From assembly GCF_014842255.1 (NCBI RefSeq), contig NZ_JACYVH010000004.1, positions 222,399 through 286,398 on the forward strand: 64,000 nt of DNA, in the 5' to 3' direction. A program made the translations under genes and the position numbers. This DNA is from Frigoribacterium sp. CFBP 13712. Its GTDB lineage: Bacteria > Actinomycetota > Actinomycetes > Actinomycetales > Microbacteriaceae. This document shows positions 8,381 through 17,055 of this stretch, piece after piece (position 1 is the first letter of the stretch; the number at the start of each line of letters is the position of its first letter). The notes beneath the pieces are model-generated. The model saw only the letters and a list, made by a program, of their open reading frames with translations, searched no databases and was not told the origin of the DNA.

Positions 8381-9753
8381 CCGCCGCACGCACCGCCGAC
8401 CGAGCACAGGCCGACGCCGCACGCACCCCCGACCACGTCCACGACCTCGTCGGCATCGGCATCGGCCCCTTCGGTCTCGGTCTCGCCGCGCTCACCGATC
8501 CGCTCGACGATCTCGACGCGGTCTTCGTCGACGCCGCCGACGGGTTCCGCTGGCATCCCGGGATGATGATCGAGGGCGCGACGATCCAGGTGCCGTTCCT
8601 GGCCGATCTCGTGACGATGGCCGATCCGACCTCGCGCTTCTCGTTCCTGGCGTTCCTCAAGGCGACCGGCCGCCTCTACGCGTTCTACATCCGCGAGAGC
8701 TTCTACCCGCTGCGTGCCGAGTACGACGCCTACTGCCGCTGGGTCGCCGATCAGCTCGACACCCTGCGCTGGGGGCGGCGCGTCACCGCGGTCACCGAGC
8801 TCGACGACGGCACCCTGCTGGTCGAGGCCGAGCGCACCGCGACCGGAGAGCGCGAGGCGTGGCGCACCCGGCACGTCGTGCTCGGCATCGGCACCGAGCC
8901 GCGCCTCCCCGACGCCGTCCGCGGGCTGGAGGGCCCCGTCGTGCACAGCGCCGGCTACCTCCGCGAGCGCGAGCGGCTGCGCGACGCCGACTCGGTCACG
9001 ATCGTCGGCAGCGGGCAGTCCGCCGCCGAGATCTACCGCGACCTCCTCGACACGACCCGAGGAGGCGCGGCGTCCGCGCCGCAGACCGGTCACCGCCTCG
9101 ACTGGGTCACCCGCTCGCCCCGGTTCTTCCCGATGGAGTACACGAAGCTCACGCTCGAGCTGACCAGCCCCGAGTACACCGACCACTTCCACGCCCTGCC
9201 GGCCGACGAGCGCGAGCGGCTGGGTCGCGAGCAGCGCAGCCTCTACAAGGGCATCAGCGGCGAGCTGGTCGACGACATCCACGAGACGCTCTACCGGCTC
9301 ACCCTCGACGGCCCGCTCGACACGACCCTGCTGACCGAGACCGAGCTCGTCGCCGCCGAGTGGCACGCCGACCGCGAGGTCTTCACCCTGACCCTGCGGC
9401 ACGCCCAGCTCGGCACGACGACCCTGCGCGAGACCGCCGCGCTCGTGCTCGCGACGGGGTACGCGCCGCGCGTGCCGGGGTTCCTTGATCCGCTCGGCGA
9501 CCGGGTGGCCCGCGACGGGCGGGGCCGCCTCGCCGTCGCCCGCGACTACTCGATCGACGCCAGCGGCGCCGGTCGCCTCCTCGTCATGAACGCCGAGGAG
9601 CACACGCACGGCCTCACCGCCCCCGACCTCGGCTTCGCGGCCTGGCGCGCCTCGAGCATCATCGAGTCGATCACCGGTCGCGAGGTCTACGCCGTCGAAC
9701 GCCGCACGGTCTTCCAGACCTTCGGCCTGCCCACCGGGGAGGTCGCCCGATGA
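8377..9753 (+). CDS. FAD-dependent lysine/diamine N-hydroxylase (DesB/IucD-like)
   Basis: A 458-residue flavin monooxygenase that N-hydroxylates the terminal amine of the decarboxylated amino acid with NADPH and oxygen, giving the hydroxylamine of a hydroxamate. Visible are the FAD site GIGIGPFGLGLAAL (residues 26-39), the family segment WHPGMMIEGATIQVPFLADL, the NADPH site IVGSGQSAAEIYRDLL near 210, and the ATGY motif (LATGYAPRVPGFL) near 360. Its ATG overlaps the decarboxylase stop and its TGA overlaps the next start, both as ATGA. A GGAGGCGCGG core at 9061-9070 encodes part of TRGGAASAP after the NADPH motif. Substrate cadaverine versus lysine is inferred from the neighbouring decarboxylase. 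Confidence 0.9.
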   Translation: MTAARTADRAQADAARTPDHVHDLVGIGIGPFGLGLAALTDPLDDLDAVFVDAADGFRWHPGMMIEGATIQVPFLADLVTMADPTSRFSFLAFLKATGRLYAFYIRESFYPLRAEYDAYCRWVADQLDTLRWGRRVTAVTELDDGTLLVEAERTATGEREAWRTRHVVLGIGTEPRLPDAVRGLEGPVVHSAGYLRERERLRDADSVTIVGSGQSAAEIYRDLLDTTRGGAASAPQTGHRLDWVTRSPRFFPMEYTKLTLELTSPEYTDHFHALPADERERLGREQRSLYKGISGELVDDIHETLYRLTLDGPLDTTLLTETELVAAEWHADREVFTLTLRHAQLGTTTLRETAALVLATGYAPRVPGFLDPLGDRVARDGRGRLAVARDYSIDASGAGRLLVMNAEEHTHGLTAPDLGFAAWRASSIIESITGREVYAVERRTVFQTFGLPTGEVAR

Positions 9754-12134
9754 GCGCCCTCACCGCCCCGCCCGTCGTCGCCGAGGAGGCGCGGGTCGCG
9801 CCGTTCTCGCACCGCGCCTCCTGCGGTCTGGTCACCCTCGAGCCGTTCGACCCCGAGCCGTTCGCCGTGCCGCTGCGTCGCTGGCTGTCGCACCCGGCGT
9901 CGGAGTCGTGGGGCATGGTCGGGGTCAGCACCGACGAGGTGCGCCGGTACGTCGCCGCGGTGACCGCCGACCCGCACCAGGACGCCTGGCTCGGCCGCGT
10001 CGACGGCGAGCCGATGTTCTTCGTCGAGACCTACGATCCGGCCCACGTGCTGCTGACCGAGGTGCATGACGCCGAGCCGGGCGATGTGGGGATGCACCTG
10101 CTCGTCGCACCGGCGCCGCCGCCCGAGCAGCGGGTGCCGGGTCTCACGTCGGCGATCATGGCGACGGTGGTGCGCTTCGTCTTCGAGCGGCTCGACGCGC
10201 GGCGCATCGTGGTGGAGCCCGACGTCGAGAACATCCGCATCGCCGCCAAGAACGACGAGGTCGGATTCCGCGCGGTCGGCGACGTCGATCTGCCCGACAA
10301 GCGCGCACGGCTGTCGGTGCTCACCCGCGACGACGCCGCGGCCGCCCACCTCGCACCCGGGCCGATGGGCTGGGCCCACCGGCATCTGGTCGCCAAGTCG
10401 CTGTCGGAGTTCTCGCACGAGCGACTCGTCGCCCCGCACGACGAGGGCGGCGGGTGGTGGTCGCTGACCGTCGAGGGGGTGGGCGGCCCCGGCGACCCGA
10501 CCCGCGCCTCCTCGGTGGGGGCGGCGTCGACGCGCCCGGTCGTCGTCTACCGGTTCCGCGCCCGGGTGCACGAGCTCGAGCACTGGGTGGTCGACGAGCC
10601 GAGCGTCGCGCGCGAGATCGACGGAGCACCCGCCGAGCTCGACGCGCTCGAGCTGATCGCCGAGCTGCAGAGCGTGCTGGGGCTGCCCGACGAGCTGATG
10701 GCCGTCTACCTCGAGGAGCTCTCGTCGACGCTCACGAGCGCGGCCGCGAAGCGCCTGCAGGGCGGCCCCACGGCCGAGCAGCTGACCACGGCCGACTTCC
10801 AGACCATCGAGGCGGCGATGACGGAGGGCCACCCGGCGTTCGTCGCCGCGAACGGCCGGATCGGCTTCGGGCTCGACGAGTTCCGCGCCTACGCCCCCGA
10901 GACCGCGGCCCCGATCCGCCTCGTCTGGCTGGCCGCCCGCCGGTCGGGCACGCATCTCGCGCTCGGCGACGGGCTCGACGAGCAGACGCTGCTCGGCGCC
11001 GAGCTCGGCGAGCGGACCCTCGCGCGGTTCGCCGCGACCCTGGCCGCCAAGGGCCTCGATCCGGTCGACTACCACTACCTGCCGGTGCACCCGTGGCAGT
11101 GGCAGCACCGCGTCGCGATCACGTTCGCGCCCGACGTCGCCCGGCGCGACCTCGTGCTGCTCGGCGAAGGCGACGACGACTACCAGGCGCAGCAGTCGAT
11201 CCGCACGCTCGCGAACCGGTCGCACCCCGAGCGGGCCTACGTGAAGACGGCGCTGGCGATCCAGAACATGGGGTTCCTCCGGGGGCTGTCGCCCGCCTAC
11301 ATGCGGCCGACGCCCGCGATCAACGACTGGGTGCACGGGCTCGTCGCCGACGATGCGACCCTGCAGGAGGCGCGGTTCCGGATCCTGAGGGAGCGCGCCT
11401 CCGTCGGCTACACCGGCGACGCCTACCACCGCACCACGACCCCGTCGCCGCAGCGCAAGATGATCGCGGCGCTCTGGCGGGAGAGCCCGGTGCCGCTGAC
11501 CGCCCCGGGCGAGAGGCTCATGACGATGGCGGGGCTGCTGCACCGCGATGCGGCGGGCGGGCTGCTGGCGTCGGCGCTCGTCCGGGCGTCGGGGATGCGC
11601 GCCGCGGACTGGGTGCGCTCGTATCTGCACGCGTACCTGCGACCGGTCGTGCACTGCCTCCGCGCCCACGAGCTGGCGTTCATGCCGCACGGCGAGAATC
11701 TCATCCTGGTGCTCGAGAGGCACGTGCCGACGGCGGTGTTCATGAAGGACATCGGCGAGGAGGTCGTGCTGCTGGCTCCCCGCGACGTGCCGCCCCTGGT
11801 CGAGCGCATCGTGCAGCCCGTCGACGACCGCGAGAAGGCGCTGGCCGTGTTCACCGACGTCTTCGACGGGGTGTTCCGCTACCTAGCGGCGGCCCTCGAC
11901 GACGACGGGGTGCTGCCGGCCCGCGAGTTCTGGCGGCTCGTCGCGGAGTGCGTCGACCGGCACGCCGACGAGCACCCGGCGCTGGCCGACGCGCTCGACC
12001 TGCGCGTCGACCGGTTCGACCACTCGTGCCTCAACCGGCTGCAGCTGCGCGACGCCCGGCAGATGGTCGATCTGGCGGCGCAGTCGTCGTCGCTGATCTA
12101 CGCGGGCACGCTGGCGAACCCGATCGCTCGGTGA
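9750..12134 (+). CDS. Fused GNAT acyltransferase / IucA-IucC siderophore synthetase (DesC-DesD fusion)
   Basis: A 794-residue two-domain enzyme. Residues about 25-195 are a GNAT acyltransferase of the AlcE/RhbD/DesC type (WLGRVDGEPMFFVETYDPA, VGMHLLVAP, RRIVVEPDVENIRIAAKNDE) that would acylate the N-hydroxyamine. Residues about 205-794 are an NRPS-independent synthetase (HPWQWQHRVA, QSIRTLANR, KTALAIQNMGFLRGL, FMPHGENLILVLERH) that condenses the hydroxamates using ATP. In Streptomyces these are two proteins, DesC and DesD; here there is one open frame with no stop or restart. Element copies encode AEEARV at residues 11-16 and DPTRASSV near 250. Last gene of the iron-regulated operon; siderophore export and uptake genes are not in the window. 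Confidence 0.9.
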   Translation: MSALTAPPVVAEEARVAPFSHRASCGLVTLEPFDPEPFAVPLRRWLSHPASESWGMVGVSTDEVRRYVAAVTADPHQDAWLGRVDGEPMFFVETYDPAHVLLTEVHDAEPGDVGMHLLVAPAPPPEQRVPGLTSAIMATVVRFVFERLDARRIVVEPDVENIRIAAKNDEVGFRAVGDVDLPDKRARLSVLTRDDAAAAHLAPGPMGWAHRHLVAKSLSEFSHERLVAPHDEGGGWWSLTVEGVGGPGDPTRASSVGAASTRPVVVYRFRARVHELEHWVVDEPSVAREIDGAPAELDALELIAELQSVLGLPDELMAVYLEELSSTLTSAAAKRLQGGPTAEQLTTADFQTIEAAMTEGHPAFVAANGRIGFGLDEFRAYAPETAAPIRLVWLAARRSGTHLALGDGLDEQTLLGAELGERTLARFAATLAAKGLDPVDYHYLPVHPWQWQHRVAITFAPDVARRDLVLLGEGDDDYQAQQSIRTLANRSHPERAYVKTALAIQNMGFLRGLSPAYMRPTPAINDWVHGLVADDATLQEARFRILRERASVGYTGDAYHRTTTPSPQRKMIAALWRESPVPLTAPGERLMTMAGLLHRDAAGGLLASALVRASGMRAADWVRSYLHAYLRPVVHCLRAHELAFMPHGENLILVLERHVPTAVFMKDIGEEVVLLAPRDVPPLVERIVQPVDDREKALAVFTDVFDGVFRYLAAALDDDGVLPAREFWRLVAECVDRHADEHPALADALDLRVDRFDHSCLNRLQLRDARQMVDLAAQSSSLIYAGTLANPIAR
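9780..9797 (+). repeat. Dispersed element at the start of the DesC-DesD fusion gene
   Basis: Exact GCCGAGGAGGCGCGGGTC, in frame as AEEARV at residues 11-16. A reversed core follows 14 bases later (9812-9821), making a loose inverted pair, and another reversed copy (10499-10515) encodes DPTRASS near residue 250. Confidence 0.8.
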
Positions 12135-12210
12135 GGCGGGGCGGGTGCGGAGGCGGGGCGCGGTGAGGTGGGGGCGGCGCCCGGGTCGACGCATAGGGGT
12201 CGTGATGTTA

Positions 12211-12222
12211 TAGCCTGACGGG
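12211..12222 (+). promoter_or_regulatory. Leaderless -10 element of the acyltransferase
   Basis: TAGCCT (12211-12216) is followed by six bases and the ATG at 12223. The same TAGNNT plus 6 arrangement occurs before several unrelated genes here. No ribosome site is visible. Confidence 0.55.
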
Positions 12223-14322
12223 ATGCACGTCTCCGCCGCACACCCTCGTCGCGCCGACATCCAGGGGCTCCGGGCGGTGGCCGTCATCGCGGTGCTCCTG
12301 TACCACTTCGGGGTGCCCGGGCTCTCGGGCGGGTACGCGGGGGTCGACGTGTTCTTCGTCGTCTCGGGGTTCCTCATCACCGGCAATCTGCTGCGCGAGC
12401 ACGCCCGGACGGGCCGGGTGTCGCTCGCGAAGTTCTGGTCGCGGCGGGTGGCCCGGCTCGCGCCGCCGGCTCTGCTGGTGGTCGCGGCCACGGTCGCCGC
12501 GTGCGTCGTCTGGATGCCGCCGCTGCTCTGGCGGTCGACCGCCCGCGAGGCGCTCCTGGCGACCGTCGGGGTCGCGAACATCGACTTCGCCCGCTCGGGC
12601 ACCCGGTACCTGAGCGCGAGCGAGCCCTCGGTCTTCCAGCACTTCTGGTCGCTCGGCGTCGAAGAGCAGTTCTACCTGGTCTGGCCCCTGGCGCTCGTCG
12701 CCGTGCTCGCGGTGGCGGGGCGGCGCCTGCTCGCCGTCGTCCTGGGGGTGGCGACCGCCGCCTCCTTCGTGCTCTGCCTCTGGCTGGTCACGGTGTCGCA
12801 GCCCTGGGCCTTCTTCGCGCTGCCGTCGCGCGCGTGGGAGCTCGGGGCCGGGGCGCTGCTCGCCGTCGGCGCCGGACGGCTGGGCGGGGTGCCCCGGTTG
12901 GGCGGGATGCCCCGACTGGGCGCGGTACCCCGGTTGGGCGGGGTGCCCCGGTTGCTCGCGACGGTCACGGGGTGGCTCGGGCTCGCCGCGATCGCCTCGG
13001 CCGTCGTGCTGCTCGACGAGTCGACGGTGTTCCCCGGGGCGGCGGCGCTGCTGCCGGTGCTGGGCACGGCCGCGGTGATCGCCGCGGGCTCGGTCGGGGC
13101 GGGCTCGGTCGCCGCCGCGGACTCGGACGCGGCGGACTCGGTCGCGGCGGATCGTCTGCCGATGGTCTCGAGCGTGCTCTCGTGGCGGCCGCTGACCAGG
13201 GTCGGCGACATCTCCTATCCGCTCTATCTATGGCACTGGCCGCTGCTCGTCGTCCCGACTCTCGCGCTCGGACGCGACATCCGCCCGGGCGAGGTCGTCG
13301 CGGCCGCGGTCTGCTCCGTCGTCCTGGCGGCGCTCACCCACGTCACCCTCGAGAACCGTCTGACTCCCCGCCTGGCGACCCGCCGCCCACGGACCATCGC
13401 CGTCGCGGGCCTGACCACCGCCGCCCTGGTCGCCGGAGTCTCGGGTGCGGCTCTGGCGGACCCGGTGCTGTCCACGGACGTCGTGCTGGCCTCCCCGACG
13501 GCCGACGACGTCCGGGCCGGGCCGGTCGCGGCGACGGTCGTGCCCGCCGATCTCTCCCCCGGGCTCGCGGACGTCGACGAGTCGATCCCGACGATCTACG
13601 CCGACGGCTGCCACGCCGACTACCAGGTCGTCGCGGCGCTCGGCTGCTCGTTCGGCGACCCCGACGGGCCGACGACGGCCCTGGTCGGCGACTCGCACGC
13701 CGCGCAGTGGTTCACGCCGCTGCGCGACCGGGTCGAGCGACGGGGCGAAGAGCTGATCGTGCACACGAAGCTGGCGTGCCCGGTGGTCGAGCTCGTGCTC
13801 GAGCATCCGCACGCCGCCCGCGACTACACCGAGTGCGCGAGCTGGCGGGACGACGTCGTGGCGACGCTCGTCGAAGAGCCCGTCGACACGGTCGTGGTCT
13901 CGCACGCCGTCAGCGGGTACCGGCTGGTCGCGCGGTCGCCCGACGACTTCGAACGCGAGTGGGCGACGGGGCTCGAACGGTTCGTCGACGCCCTCCCCGA
14001 CTCGACGCGCGTCGTCGTGCTGGGCGACGTCCCGCGGTGGCCCGATCGCCCCCCGCTCTGCCTCTCGTCCCATCTCGACGACGTCGCCGCCTGTTCGGCA
14101 CCGGTGGAGGCGCTCGTCGACGCGCCGGCGACGGCGGCGGACCGGGGTGCGGCCGAGCGGTCGCGGGTTCGCTACGTCCCGACGCTCGACTGGATGTGCA
14201 CCGAGACGTGCTCGCCCGTGGTCTGGAACTCGCTCGCCTTCCGCGACACGAACCACCTCACCGACGGCTTCGCGCGAGTGCTCGGGCCCCGACTCGACGA
14301 GGTGCTCGACGCCGCCCGCTGA
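12223..14322 (+). CDS. Membrane O-acyltransferase with C-terminal SGNH domain (OafB/acyltransferase-3 type)
   Basis: A 699-residue envelope protein that probably moves an acyl group (often acetyl) from the cytoplasm onto a cell-surface polysaccharide or lipid. The N-terminal acyltransferase-3 domain shows RADIQGLRAVAVIAVLLYHF (His in LYHF), YAGVDVFFVVSGFLITGNLL and about ten membrane segments to residue 410. The C-terminal extracytoplasmic SGNH-like domain has LVGDSHAAQWF near 490 and DTNHLTDGF near 680. A Gly/Pro loop contains four tandem RLGGVP-type hexapeptides (residues 219-242). It is separated from the siderophore operon by 88 bases with its own predicted promoter, so it need not belong to that pathway. 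Target glycan unknown. Confidence 0.87.
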   Translation: MHVSAAHPRRADIQGLRAVAVIAVLLYHFGVPGLSGGYAGVDVFFVVSGFLITGNLLREHARTGRVSLAKFWSRRVARLAPPALLVVAATVAACVVWMPPLLWRSTAREALLATVGVANIDFARSGTRYLSASEPSVFQHFWSLGVEEQFYLVWPLALVAVLAVAGRRLLAVVLGVATAASFVLCLWLVTVSQPWAFFALPSRAWELGAGALLAVGAGRLGGVPRLGGMPRLGAVPRLGGVPRLLATVTGWLGLAAIASAVVLLDESTVFPGAAALLPVLGTAAVIAAGSVGAGSVAAADSDAADSVAADRLPMVSSVLSWRPLTRVGDISYPLYLWHWPLLVVPTLALGRDIRPGEVVAAAVCSVVLAALTHVTLENRLTPRLATRRPRTIAVAGLTTAALVAGVSGAALADPVLSTDVVLASPTADDVRAGPVAATVVPADLSPGLADVDESIPTIYADGCHADYQVVAALGCSFGDPDGPTTALVGDSHAAQWFTPLRDRVERRGEELIVHTKLACPVVELVLEHPHAARDYTECASWRDDVVATLVEEPVDTVVVSHAVSGYRLVARSPDDFEREWATGLERFVDALPDSTRVVVLGDVPRWPDRPPLCLSSHLDDVAACSAPVEALVDAPATAADRGAAERSRVRYVPTLDWMCTETCSPVVWNSLAFRDTNHLTDGFARVLGPRLDEVLDAAR
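12877..12948 (+). repeat. In-frame 18-bp tandem repeat, four units
   Basis: Four consecutive 18-base units (12877, 12895, 12913, 12931) plus a partial fifth encode RLGGVP, RLGGMP, RLGAVP, RLGGVP in a loop between membrane segments of the acyltransferase. Changes in unit number would keep the reading frame. Confidence 0.8.
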
Positions 14323-14363
14323 GAGAGCGGATGCGCTCGCCCGTCCACTCTCGCCCACCACGG

Positions 14364-14425
14364 GATCGAGTGGTCAGAACATGCTCTTCCTCTCGCGTCG
14401 AAGAGCATCTTCCGACCACTCGATC
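14364..14425. terminator. Long inverted repeat between convergent genes
   Basis: A 25-base left arm (from 14364) and right arm (14401-14425) match at 23 of 25 positions around an 11- to 12-base loop. It lies between the stop of the + acyltransferase (14322) and the stop of the - CorA gene (14447), fitting a bidirectional terminator. There is no T-run, and the stem is longer than usual. Confidence 0.65.
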
Positions 14426-14446
14426 GCGCGACGGGGCGCGAGAGCG

Positions 14447-15430
14447 CTAGAGCCAGCGCTTCCAGCGGAACGCCCCGAACAGCCCGCCCGCGATGGCGAC
14501 CATCAGACCCAACGCGAACGGGTACCCCCAGGCCCAGTGCAGCTCGGGCATGACGTCGAAGTTCATGCCGTAGATCGCGCCGACCAGCGTCGGGGCGAAC
14601 AGGATCGCGGCCCACGCCGAGATGCGCTTCGTGACCTCGTTCGAGTCCTGGGCGACGAGGGTGGCGTTCAGCGCCAGCGCGTTCTGCAGCACGGCACGGA
14701 ACGTGTCGGCGCGGTCGACGACGCGGATCACGTGGTCCTGCACGTCGCGCAGTCGGCGCTCGAGCTCGGTGCCGACCCGGTACTTCTCGCCGCCGCGCAG
14801 CAGCCCGTCGAGCATCGCGATCAGCGGGCGCGACGCCTTCTGGAAGTCGGCGACCTCGCCGAACAGCTCGTAGATGCGCCGCGAGACGCCCGGCTCGCCG
14901 GCGAACAGCTGCTGCTCGATCTCGTCGATGTCGTTCTCGAGGCCGTCGATGACGGGCTTGTAGGCGTCGACGACGGCGTCGAGCAGTGCCCACAGCATGG
15001 CCTGCGGCCCGGCGCCGAGCAGGTCGGGCTTCGATCGCAGGCGGGCGACCCCGCGGCTGACGTGGCGGGCGTCGATGTGCGACACGTGGTTGATGCCGAC
15101 GAAGAAGTTCTCGCCGACGAAGCCGTGGATCTCGCCGAACGCCACGGTCTCCTCGTCGTCGAGGTAGACCGCCGGGCGGACGACGACGAAGAGCGTCGCC
15201 CCGTACCGCTCGAGCTTGGCGCGCTGATGCCCAGACCCGGCGTCCTCGATGGCGAGCTCGTGCAGGTCGAACTGGCGGGCCAGCGAGTCGAGCTCGGCGG
15301 CGTCCGGCTCCGAGAGGACGACCCATGCCGTGCCGCCGGTGTCGGCGAGTGCGGCGTACGTGTCGTCGAGCGTCTCGGGCGAGACGTGCAGGCGGCCGTC
15401 GACGTAGACGTCGTTGATCTGAAGGGGCAT
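14447..15430 (-). CDS. CorA-family divalent cation transporter
   Basis: A 327-residue inner-membrane protein expected to take up Mg2+ (or Co2+/Ni2+, possibly Zn2+) as a pentamer. The long N-terminal cytoplasmic domain starts MPLQINDVYVDG; a helical stretch with IYELFGEVADFQKASRPLIA leads to two C-terminal membrane segments joined by the signature YGMNFDVMPE, and a basic RWKRWL tail. I use the ATG at 15430 because upstream codons in the frame show no family similarity. Convergent with the acyltransferase across the hairpin at 14364-14425. Length and topology are normal for CorA. Confidence 0.9.
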   Translation of the reverse strand: MPLQINDVYVDGRLHVSPETLDDTYAALADTGGTAWVVLSEPDAAELDSLARQFDLHELAIEDAGSGHQRAKLERYGATLFVVVRPAVYLDDEETVAFGEIHGFVGENFFVGINHVSHIDARHVSRGVARLRSKPDLLGAGPQAMLWALLDAVVDAYKPVIDGLENDIDEIEQQLFAGEPGVSRRIYELFGEVADFQKASRPLIAMLDGLLRGGEKYRVGTELERRLRDVQDHVIRVVDRADTFRAVLQNALALNATLVAQDSNEVTKRISAWAAILFAPTLVGAIYGMNFDVMPELHWAWGYPFALGLMVAIAGGLFGAFRWKRWL

Positions 15431-15465
15431 GCGTCGAGTCTCGCAGGGTGGGGCGAGGCGGCGCG

Positions 15466-17055
15466 TCAGTGCCCGGCGGCGAACCGGGACTGCACGGTCG
15501 CGGCCGTCTGGGCCGAGTTGTTGTAGATCGTGGTGCCGTCGACCTGCCCTGCGAAGAACGCGCTGGTCGGGGCTCCCGTGTAGTTGCCGAGCGGGCCGTA
15601 GCCGACACGCCAGAAACCCGTCGCGCTCTGCGCCGTGCGCGACGTCGAGTCGCTGGCGACGGCGGTGCCGTCGACGTACACGACCGCACCCGTGCTGCTC
15701 GAGAGGGTGGCGACGACGTGGTGCCAGGCGCCGTCGTTGTACGCGGCGGGGGTCGTCAGCGTCTTGACCGTCGAGGTCGTGGGGCGGACGCCGAAGGCGA
15801 TCCTGCCCGCGTTCGTCACGAACAGCGCGCGGTCGGCGCTGGTGGCCGTGCCGGTCTGGTTGGGCGTGAACGAGGCGAGCGCACCGCCACGGGTCGAGGT
15901 CGTCTTGAACCAGGTCTCGACGGTGAACGACGCCTGACCGGTGAGGTTCACGGCCGTGGTGACCTGGCCGGCCGATCCGTCGAGCAGCAGCGAGGGGCTG
16001 TCGTTCCTCGCGCACGAGCCGGTCACGAACGAGGCACCCGAGGTCAGCGTGCCGACACGGGCGAAGGTGCTGCCGTCGGTGGTGGTCGTGCCCGAGAGCT
16101 CGTTGTACGGGAACCCGTACGAGGTCTCGCTGCTGTACGACTCCTTGAGGCAGTCGTAGCTGCTGCCCGCGGTGTAGCTCGAGGTCGGGTTCGCGACGGG
16201 CGCCGAGTACGCGGCACCGGCGCCGCCGCCGACCACGAGGGTGAGGGCGAGACCCGAGGCCGCACCCACGACGGCGAGCGCACCGGCGGCACCGCGCAGT
16301 CGGCGGAGACGACGCTCGCGGCGGCGGACGGCCCGACGGGTCGCCGCAGAAGAGGACGCGGCAGGCACGGAGGCGCCGACCGGGTGCACGGCCACCGAGG
16401 AGGCGCTGGTGGCGGACCCGGAAGCCGGGAACCACCTGCGGGTGGCCGTGATCGACGGGACCCGCGCCTCCTTGGCGTCACGGTGCAGGTCGCGGTCGAG
16501 ACGCGAGGCTCCGACGAGCAGGAGCAGCAGGCTGCCGACGACGATCAGGTGACCGTACTGCCCGCCGGCCGCCCAGACGAACGGCATGCCGAGGTACGGC
16601 ACGCGGAGGAACCCCACGCCGACGACGGCGCTCCGAGCGATCGGGGTCGAGTCGGCCGCCGGGTTGGCGTCGCCCTTCGTGACGATCTCGGCACCCGTGC
16701 CGTTCTCGAGGTAGCGGTGCAGACGCAGGTGGTCGGCCTTGTCGGGGTCGTCGAACAGCAGCACCTGGCCGCGGTGGATGTCGGTCTCGGCGACCGGCTT
16801 GGCCACGACGATGTCGCCGGGGCTGATGCGGGGCTCCATGCTGCCGGTCATCACGGTGGTGGGGGTCCAGCCGATGATGGCGGGGCCGGCGGCCCAGAGC
16901 AGCAGGCCGATCAGCGTGCCGAGCACGGTGCGCGCCAGCGTCGCGAGCAGGAGTCGGACCCAGTGCGGCCACGAGCCGGAGGCGCCCCGGGGGACCGTCA
17001 TCGACGCGGCCGCCGCGGCCCGGGAGGGGCGCAGCTTCAGGTCGATCGAGGTCAC
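15466..17055 (-). CDS. SipW-type signal peptidase I fused to a LamG domain behind an internal signal segment
   Basis: A 529-residue protein in two parts. Residues 1-185 are a signal peptidase I of the ER/SipW class: membrane segment about 34-62, catalytic Ser72 in TGSMEP, His113 in LRLHRY replacing the usual bacterial lysine, Asp129 in KGDANP, second membrane segment 168-183. After a low-complexity linker and an Arg-rich block (239-254) comes a third hydrophobic segment (257-277) ending in AYSAPVANPTSSYTAG, very like the N-terminus of the neighbouring secreted protein (SYSAFSSTTVNPTSNWTAG). The remainder (about 310-529) is a LamG/concanavalin-like domain. Start is GTG with GAGAGG upstream. 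The enzyme may cleave its own C-terminal half; that is inference. Confidence 0.85.
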   Translation of the reverse strand: MTSIDLKLRPSRAAAAASMTVPRGASGSWPHWVRLLLATLARTVLGTLIGLLLWAAGPAIIGWTPTTVMTGSMEPRISPGDIVVAKPVAETDIHRGQVLLFDDPDKADHLRLHRYLENGTGAEIVTKGDANPAADSTPIARSAVVGVGFLRVPYLGMPFVWAAGGQYGHLIVVGSLLLLLVGASRLDRDLHRDAKEARVPSITATRRWFPASGSATSASSVAVHPVGASVPAASSSAATRRAVRRRERRLRRLRGAAGALAVVGAASGLALTLVVGGGAGAAYSAPVANPTSSYTAGSSYDCLKESYSSETSYGFPYNELSGTTTTDGSTFARVGTLTSGASFVTGSCARNDSPSLLLDGSAGQVTTAVNLTGQASFTVETWFKTTSTRGGALASFTPNQTGTATSADRALFVTNAGRIAFGVRPTTSTVKTLTTPAAYNDGAWHHVVATLSSSTGAVVYVDGTAVASDSTSRTAQSATGFWRVGYGPLGNYTGAPTSAFFAGQVDGTTIYNNSAQTAATVQSRFAAGH

